A stretch of DNA of 64,000 nt from an uncultured Clostridia bacterium (lineage in GTDB: Bacteria > Bacillota > Clostridia > Christensenellales > Pumilibacteraceae), in NCBI GenBank assembly GCA_947066105.1, contig CAMSYM010000001.1, positions 62,001 through 126,000 on the forward strand. The letters run 5' to 3'. The position numbers and the translations under genes were made by a program. The notes under the pieces are model-generated. The model saw only the letters and a program-made list of their open reading frames with translations. It made no database searches and was not told the origin of the DNA. Shown here piece after piece: positions 58,417 to 64,000 of the stretch; the first letter of the stretch is position 1; the number at the start of each line of letters is the position of its first letter.

Positions 58417-61400
58417 ATGAAAACCAAGACAAGAAACAAATTATTTTTGCCGCTTTTGTTGCTTTTTTCGCTCTGCGCACTTGTGGGCGGAGCGTTAACT
58501 ATAAGCGGTTCGACGGAAACGGTATTGGCATCGCCGCGTTATTCTTCCGCAAAATGTCTTACTTACGGTAGGACGACAACGAACAGCGGAAGCAGTTCGA
58601 GCGGATGCCCTTCCAACTTTAAGATCTATATGTACGGATCGAGTGTGAGCGGGACAAAGACAATCTATCAGGACGATTTGTTTGACTGGTCGCAATACAA
58701 CTTCTCGGTAGAGACGAGTAAGGTCAGCAATCATCTTTCCTTCAAGCTTTATAGGAACGGAAGTTTATGGGCAAGCAAAAGTCTTTCGGGAAGCGGAAAT
58801 ATGGTTCTGTACACGTCAAACCTTCCCGATGGCGATTATGAGTTGGAATACTCTTGCAACTATCGTGCAAACATATTCCAAGGTTATACAACTTATACTT
58901 ACAGATATAGGTTCGAGGCAGATAAAACAGATCCTTCGTACACCTTGCGCGCGGGCGGTAGCAACATTTCGAGCGGCTCTTATACCAACAAACAGATAGT
59001 TTATAACGGTATAGATCCGAATTTTTCCTATATTCACTACAAAGCGCCGTTTAACAGCAGTTATTCCAATTATTACGGAACCTCTTATACGGTATCGGCT
59101 ACGGCATCGAATAACGGCTGGTGGTACTTCCAAGGCTATGACCGTATGGACAGCGTAAGCACGCAGGTAAGCGTGTATCTGGATACGGTTGCGCCCGTGG
59201 GCTATGTTACCAACGCAAACGGTTATACGGTATCCAACGGCGGCTATACCAATTCCGCGATCAAGTATACGGCAACGGATACGGGCGGCATCAGTTACTA
59301 TCAGGTATTAAAACCGAGTAGTAGCAGTTGGACAAGTTATTCTGCGGGAACGAGTCTTTCGGGAGCGAACGGCTGGTATCGTTTCCGTGCGGTAGACCGT
59401 GCCGGCAACTATTCGACCGAGTACAAAGTTTACTACGACAACGTCGCGCCGAGTTATACGCTTTACGGCGGTACGACGTCAAAGTCGAGCGGTTCGTATA
59501 CCAATGCGAGCTACGTTAAGTATACCGCAAGCGACAGCAATTCTGGCATTTCGAACTGCTATGTGAGGATGCCGGGAAGCTCGTCGTACTCGACGTATGC
59601 AAGCGGAACGCAGCTTGCGACGGAAGGAAAGTACTATTTTTACGCGGTTGACAGAAGCGGCAACGCTAATTCGACCGTATCGATTACGCTGGACAAATCC
59701 GCTCCCGTAGGGACGCTGTACGCGGGAACAAGCTCCCGTTCAAGCGGTTCCTACACGAATGCGAGCTACATAAAATATACGGCAAGCGACAGTGTGTCAG
59801 GAGTATCCGCAATTTACGTTCTTAAGCCCGGAAGTTCTTCGTATGTAAGCTATACTTCGGGTACGCAGCTTACGGCAGAAGGAACGTATTATTTTTACTC
59901 GGTTGACCGTGCCGGCAATTACTCTTCAACGGTCAATATTACGCTCGACAGAACGGTTCCCGTAGGAACGCTTTACGGCGGGAGTGCGACGAAATCGAGC
60001 GGAGCATACACGAATGCGGGATATGTAAAATACACGGCGAGCGATTCTGTATCGGGAGTATCGGCTTGCTATGTGCGTATGCCGAACAACTCTTATTATT
60101 CGAGTTATGCTTCGGGTACGCAGCTTGCAACGGAGGGTACTTATTACTTTTATTCCGTTGACCGCAGCGGAAACGCTTCGGCTACCGTCAGTATAACGTT
60201 GGATAAGACGAAGCCTACGGGCGTATTGTACGGCGGCGGTTCTCGCATTTCAAGCGGCGATTATACAAATGCAAACAATATCAGTTTTGTGCCGAGCGAT
60301 ACCTACGGCGTTGCGAATATATACGTTAAGAAACCCGGGGCGAGCAGTTTTGTAAGCTATACTTCGGGAACTCAGTTGACGACAGAGGGCGCATACGATT
60401 TTTACTGTGTGGACCGTGCCGGCAATGTTTCGGATCATTACACCGCAATACTCGACAGGCACGTTCCTGCGGCGCAGCTCTATGTGGATGACAATCCGGT
60501 AAGCAATAACGGCTATACCAACGGAGCGCATATTCGTTTCGAGTGCAGTGAAAAGACGTATGTGAAGCTTCCCGGCAAGTCCGATTTCTCGGATTATATT
60601 GACGGAGTCGAGTATTACAGACCGGGCAAGTATGTGTTCTACGGCATTTCCGAAGCAGGAACGTCGTCCGGATATTACACGATTGTGATTGACAGAACCG
60701 TTAAGACGCTGGAAGCGCAAAACGTAACTGACGGCGTAACGAACGGAGACGTAAGACTGACTTGGGTTGACGGTAATCCGGACGAATTCGCACCGATTGC
60801 GAAAGTAACCGTGAACGGAAAGCCCTATGCGAAAGAAAGTACAATTTATACGATCGATACCGGCGTTTACAACGTGCATGTAACCGATGCCGCAGGCAAT
60901 ACGTGGGGAACTCAGTTTTCTTCCACGAAGAAAAATATGGTAACGGACACGTTGCAGCAAAAGTATTTCGAAACGCACGATGCCGAAGGCAATTACTTCA
61001 CCTTTGCGACGTATGACAGTGCATTCGTCTTTGCCGTCGAACGCGAAAGAGGATTTGTGAAGAGCGCCGAGTGGATCAGCGACGTTTGGGATACCGGTTA
61101 TGCGATGGACGGAAAGGACAGCGCCAACGCAACGCCCGGAACGTATTTCATCTATAAGAAATCGGGCAATCCCGAGGAAAACGTGGCTTACTTTACCGAG
61201 GAACGCTTGATGGAAGTTTTTGCAGAGTATGCAAAAATCAATCTCAACAGCTATTACTATTGGGAAAAGGAACCCGCAACCTTTGCGGAAGGCGAGAATC
61301 TGTTCACGTTCTCGGATACCAAGACCATATTGGGAGACTCAATTACATTCGGGCAAAACATTTCGTGCCTTGTGGACGGCGAACCGTATGCGGACAGTGT

Positions 61401-63654
61401 ATATGAAACCGAAGGCGAGCATTTACTGACGGTGATGGACGAGTGGGATAACGCTTGCGATTATAACCTGATAGTCATCCGTCGCGCGCCCGATATTATG
61501 TATGCATTAAACGAAGGCAATGCCAACAAAGCAGCATTCGACAGAGTGTACAGATTCAGGGACGCCGTTACCGTTTCGATTTACGATGAGTTTGACGAAA
61601 TGGCAATGTTCTCGGTATTTGATGAAGACGGCGCGCTTATGGGCAAATTTATGCGGAACGATACGTTTGCGTTGACCGAGAGCGGAAGCTATACGGTCGA
61701 AGCGGTGAATCACTTCGGCAAGTCCGAAATATTCAGTCTTATCGTTTCGCGCAGTGCGCCTACGGTAACAATCGAGGAAAATACGGAAGATAAGAGGCTG
61801 GAAATTTCTATCGCCGACAGCACTGACAAAGAATCGAAAATGGCAACGCTCGAAATTTTCAAATCCGTTGACGGAGGAGAGAGCTGGTCGTTGCTTGAAT
61901 GCGACGATTACGGAACGGAAATTACGCTCGATACGCTTGCGTACAAGTTCCGCACGACGGGTATGTTCAAGGTTGTCATAACCGATGAATTCAGAACGGG
62001 CATTGACGCCGTAACCGAAGTAATCGATTACGTTCAGCCCGAACCGGTAGGCGTGCTTAAAGGCGTTGAGAACGAGGGATATACTAACGGTAAAGTTTCC
62101 TTCACTTGGAATGACGAGGCGAAAGTGGAACTCAAAAAAGACGGCGACGTTATCGAGTACAAATCGGGTACCGAACTTAAAGATGACGGTAAATACGAGC
62201 TTACGTTCGAGAATTTCGACGGCTTCAAGAAAGTATATATCTTTACTATCGATACGATTGCTCCCGAAGTTATCGTAAAAAGCGTAAGCGGCAATACTGC
62301 GAGGGTTATGAGTAGCGATACGGTGGTGCTCTTTACCGAAGCGGGAGCGACGGGTAAAATATACAAAAACGGTACGGCACTCGGCGATTATGTTTCGGGT
62401 GCGCTTATCAAAGACAGCGCGAAATATTCCGTAGTCGTAACCGACCTTGCTCTTAATAAGACCGAAGTTGAATTTGAGATCGATAAGTTTGTTGACTTTG
62501 AAATCGATATAAACGATAAAGGGCTTTCCAATGCCGTAACGATAAAGGGAAACGAGCCTTTGGAAGTAACGCTCAATAAAGACGGTGAGATTATCGAGTA
62601 CGCTATCGGCGATACCATTACGGAGCCCGGTGAGTACACTGTGGATCTTTCGGATGAGTCTTACAATCACGTAAGCTTATCGTTTACAATCGTAAAACCG
62701 AATGCGACGGTGTTCGAGCATAACTTTGACGAGATGCCCGGATTCGAAAAGGTTCTTGTGAACGGCGAAGATACCAGACTCAATTACGGTACGCTTTTGC
62801 TGGATAAAGACGGCGACTACGAAGTGAGCGTTGTGGCAAACGGAGCGGAGTACAAATTCGGTATTACGATTGATACCACTGCGCCTAAGCTTATGCTGAG
62901 CGGCGTGGAAGACGGACAAACGACCAATTCCGACGTTTCGATTATGTGGTCGGACGAAGACGTAAAATCCGTTGTGTTTAAGCTTAACGGCGGGCAAGCG
63001 TTGACCGTAGAAAACGGTATGGTGTTCAGTGATGAGGGCGAGTACGAGATAATCGCGCAGGACGCTCTTTGCAATACATCCAAAGTTTCTTTTATCATCG
63101 ATAAAACGCTCGACTATGAAGTACAATTCGGCGGCGAGAAGGTTGAGAATAGCGATAGAACCAATAAGGAGGTTGCACTGTTCAATCATGAAGAACTCCA
63201 TATATCCGTATGTAAGGATGGGGAGAGGATCGTTTATGAATTCGGGCAGGCAATCACCCAAGAGGGGCTATACGACGTCAAGATATTCGACGATATCGGC
63301 AACGAAGTCGAGTTTGCGATAACCGTAGATAAAACCGCGCCCACTATCGTGTTAAACGGTGTGGAAGACGGCGGAGTTGGACACGGCGACGTAACGATAA
63401 CCGAGATCAGCGAAATCGGAACGGTGGAGGTGTTTAAGGACGGCGAGCAAATCGAGTACAATCTCGGTGATGTGCTTGATGATTACGCGAGCTACGAGGT
63501 GAAAGTGAAAGACGACCTCGGAAACGAGCGCAGTTACAGCTTTACCTTGAAGTACAAAATGCCGGGACTCTTGGTTGCAGCCATTGTAATCGGTAGCGTA
63601 GCCATCGTCGGAGTCGGCGTGTTCTTTATACTCAAGAAGAAAAAAAGTAATTAA
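58417..63654 (+). CDS. Large repeat-rich cell-surface protein carried by the element
   Basis: This 1,745-residue protein starts at ATG 58417 behind ATAGGAGA; an upstream in-frame reading overlaps the S1-domain gene and is rejected. Residues 1-38 are a signal peptide (LFLPLLLLFSLCALVGGALT, then a TVLA-S cleavage context). Residues about 180-760 hold seven tandem units of about 85 residues with the pattern SSGSYTNASYVKYTASDS, then GTQLATEGTYYFYSVDR-GN. Residues 760-1710 carry further Ig-like units such as NGVEDG and IDTTAPKL repeats. The C-terminus has one membrane helix (LLVAAIVIGSVAIVGVGVFF) and KKKKSN, without LPXTG. It is probably an adhesin or mating-pair stabiliser delivered with the element. 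Confidence 0.82.
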   Translation: MKTKTRNKLFLPLLLLFSLCALVGGALTISGSTETVLASPRYSSAKCLTYGRTTTNSGSSSSGCPSNFKIYMYGSSVSGTKTIYQDDLFDWSQYNFSVETSKVSNHLSFKLYRNGSLWASKSLSGSGNMVLYTSNLPDGDYELEYSCNYRANIFQGYTTYTYRYRFEADKTDPSYTLRAGGSNISSGSYTNKQIVYNGIDPNFSYIHYKAPFNSSYSNYYGTSYTVSATASNNGWWYFQGYDRMDSVSTQVSVYLDTVAPVGYVTNANGYTVSNGGYTNSAIKYTATDTGGISYYQVLKPSSSSWTSYSAGTSLSGANGWYRFRAVDRAGNYSTEYKVYYDNVAPSYTLYGGTTSKSSGSYTNASYVKYTASDSNSGISNCYVRMPGSSSYSTYASGTQLATEGKYYFYAVDRSGNANSTVSITLDKSAPVGTLYAGTSSRSSGSYTNASYIKYTASDSVSGVSAIYVLKPGSSSYVSYTSGTQLTAEGTYYFYSVDRAGNYSSTVNITLDRTVPVGTLYGGSATKSSGAYTNAGYVKYTASDSVSGVSACYVRMPNNSYYSSYASGTQLATEGTYYFYSVDRSGNASATVSITLDKTKPTGVLYGGGSRISSGDYTNANNISFVPSDTYGVANIYVKKPGASSFVSYTSGTQLTTEGAYDFYCVDRAGNVSDHYTAILDRHVPAAQLYVDDNPVSNNGYTNGAHIRFECSEKTYVKLPGKSDFSDYIDGVEYYRPGKYVFYGISEAGTSSGYYTIVIDRTVKTLEAQNVTDGVTNGDVRLTWVDGNPDEFAPIAKVTVNGKPYAKESTIYTIDTGVYNVHVTDAAGNTWGTQFSSTKKNMVTDTLQQKYFETHDAEGNYFTFATYDSAFVFAVERERGFVKSAEWISDVWDTGYAMDGKDSANATPGTYFIYKKSGNPEENVAYFTEERLMEVFAEYAKINLNSYYYWEKEPATFAEGENLFTFSDTKTILGDSITFGQNISCLVDGEPYADSVYETEGEHLLTVMDEWDNACDYNLIVIRRAPDIMYALNEGNANKAAFDRVYRFRDAVTVSIYDEFDEMAMFSVFDEDGALMGKFMRNDTFALTESGSYTVEAVNHFGKSEIFSLIVSRSAPTVTIEENTEDKRLEISIADSTDKESKMATLEIFKSVDGGESWSLLECDDYGTEITLDTLAYKFRTTGMFKVVITDEFRTGIDAVTEVIDYVQPEPVGVLKGVENEGYTNGKVSFTWNDEAKVELKKDGDVIEYKSGTELKDDGKYELTFENFDGFKKVYIFTIDTIAPEVIVKSVSGNTARVMSSDTVVLFTEAGATGKIYKNGTALGDYVSGALIKDSAKYSVVVTDLALNKTEVEFEIDKFVDFEIDINDKGLSNAVTIKGNEPLEVTLNKDGEIIEYAIGDTITEPGEYTVDLSDESYNHVSLSFTIVKPNATVFEHNFDEMPGFEKVLVNGEDTRLNYGTLLLDKDGDYEVSVVANGAEYKFGITIDTTAPKLMLSGVEDGQTTNSDVSIMWSDEDVKSVVFKLNGGQALTVENGMVFSDEGEYEIIAQDALCNTSKVSFIIDKTLDYEVQFGGEKVENSDRTNKEVALFNHEELHISVCKDGERIVYEFGQAITQEGLYDVKIFDDIGNEVEFAITVDKTAPTIVLNGVEDGGVGHGDVTITEISEIGTVEVFKDGEQIEYNLGDVLDDYASYEVKVKDDLGNERSYSFTLKYKMPGLLVAAIVIGSVAIVGVGVFFILKKKKSN
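58972..60756 (+). repeat. Seven tandem coding repeats of about 255 bp
   Basis: Unit starts (second Ser of the SSG-type motif) fall at 58972, 59233, 59488, 59743, 59998, 60253 and 60502. Four consecutive intervals, from 59233 to 60253, are exactly 255 bases (85 codons); the first is 261 and the last 249. Protein identity between the central copies is high but many codons differ at synonymous positions. Confidence 0.85.
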
Positions 63655-63794
63655 ATAACAGCAATGAAAGCAGGCGTAGCCCTTGGTGAAAAGCAGTTGA
63701 GCGGCGTTTTTTTCCGTAAGACTGATTTGAAAGTCTAAAAATATTTCCATAGGAAAAATATTTTACAAAATCGTAAAAAAGTTTTCCAAAAGGC

Positions 63795-63823
63795 TTGACA
63801 AGTGTGATATTATATGTTATATT
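63795..63823 (+). promoter_or_regulatory. Promoter of the structured RNA at the right edge
   Basis: TTGACA (63795-63800), 17 bases, TATATT (63818-63823), with TATACT at 63823-63828 as an alternative. The preceding 63655-63794 stretch is AT-rich and shows no gene. Confidence 0.7.
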
Positions 63824-63828
63824 ATACT

Positions 63829-63996
63829 TGCATCAAGGGTTTGCGCCCAGGCTTTCGGTACATCGGACGATATCCCGGTGTCAGACCTATCCCGAGGGGA
63901 TAGGGAACCGTTACGGATTCAGCGCAATGAGCTGTCCATAATGGCGCACTCTGAGAAAAGACAAGCCGGAGGTCTAACACACCTTCGGCTTTTTGT
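63829..63996 (+). ncRNA. Structured non-coding RNA or riboswitch-like leader with terminator
   Basis: The transcript from the promoter above has no reading frame of note but folds compactly. A closing stem TGCGCC (63842-63847) with GGCGCA (63943-63948) encloses ACATCGG (63860-63866) with CCGGTGT (63875-63881), CCTATCCC (63886-63893) with GGGATAGG (63897-63904), a small CCG/CGG hairpin near 63908-63916, and CAGC with GCTG (63920-63934). An intrinsic terminator follows: AGCCGGAGGT (63964-63973) with ACCTTCGGCT (63981-63990) and a T-run. It fits a small RNA of about 170 bases or a leader controlling a gene beyond the edge. I do not recognise a known class. Confidence 0.55.
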
Positions 63997-64000
63997 CAGA

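Noticed and set aside
58972-60756. CRISPR array
   Set aside because: The regular 255-base period is a coding repeat in frame with the surface protein, with no short palindromic repeats or spacers.
63829-63996. T-box or c-di-GMP riboswitch at the right edge
   Set aside because: The conserved T-box sequence and the GEMM core are not present; GGGAACCG near 63903 is only superficially similar.

Overview
The window looks like chromosome of a Gram-positive, Firmicutes-type bacterium, most likely an uncultured member of the Clostridia; the order-level placement is inference. The reasons are the gene order yqfC-yqfD-phoH-(HD phosphodiesterase)-ybeY-era-yqzL-recO-ppdK, the rplU-prp-rpmA operon with an N-terminally extended L27, strong AGGAGG-type ribosome binding sites, and spore-associated families (CotF domain, YqfC/YqfD). 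The chromosomal genes are rich in GCG/CGC/GAC-type codons; the right-hand third is plainly different and more AT-rich in places.

Layout. Positions 1-800 hold a truncated MarR regulator and a divergent promoter region. 800-9700 is one gene for a 2,966-residue membrane-anchored surface protein with Ig-like modules and five InlB-type B-repeats at its end. 9829-10848 carries a CotF-domain, Cys-tailed probable spore coat protein and a small partner. 10930-14328 is recX, a P1-family peptidase, acpS and nnr. 14406-14978 is a MazF toxin-antitoxin pair, followed by a SecB-like protein, a PfkB kinase, dinB and a HlyIII-family protein. 19007-23798 is uvrB-uvrA. 23906-28134 holds a DUF421/DUF4363 pair, holA, a membrane protein and an M28-like protein that has lost its metal ligands. 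28885-31032 is cdaA, a 46-codon CdaR-like stub and a DUF1015 gene. Then come lysC, rplU-prp-rpmA, an OGG1-type glycosylase, an NfeD-like gene, and the large yqfC-to-recO operon with an in-frame YbeY-Era fusion, and finally ppdK.

From about 44.5 kb to the right edge lies the left or central part of an integrative conjugative element: an IS21 IstA-like HTH protein, an ArpU-like regulator, VirB2-like pilin, VirB6-like channel protein (split by a frameshift), PrgI, VirB4, VirD4 coupling protein, an S1-domain protein and a 1,745-residue surface protein with 85-residue repeats. Integrase and relaxase are not in the window and presumably lie to the right. The last 200 bases hold a promoter, a compact multi-hairpin RNA and an intrinsic terminator.

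Notable biology: the c-di-AMP genes look stripped of sensor parts (cdaA followed by only the transmembrane stub of CdaR, and a PgpH-type phosphodiesterase without the extracellular domain); rRNA maturation factors YbeY and Era are one polypeptide; recX and holA have promoters placed so that the mRNA should begin at the start codon. The conjugative module is under probable attenuation control at two or three points. No tRNA, rRNA or CRISPR array was seen.
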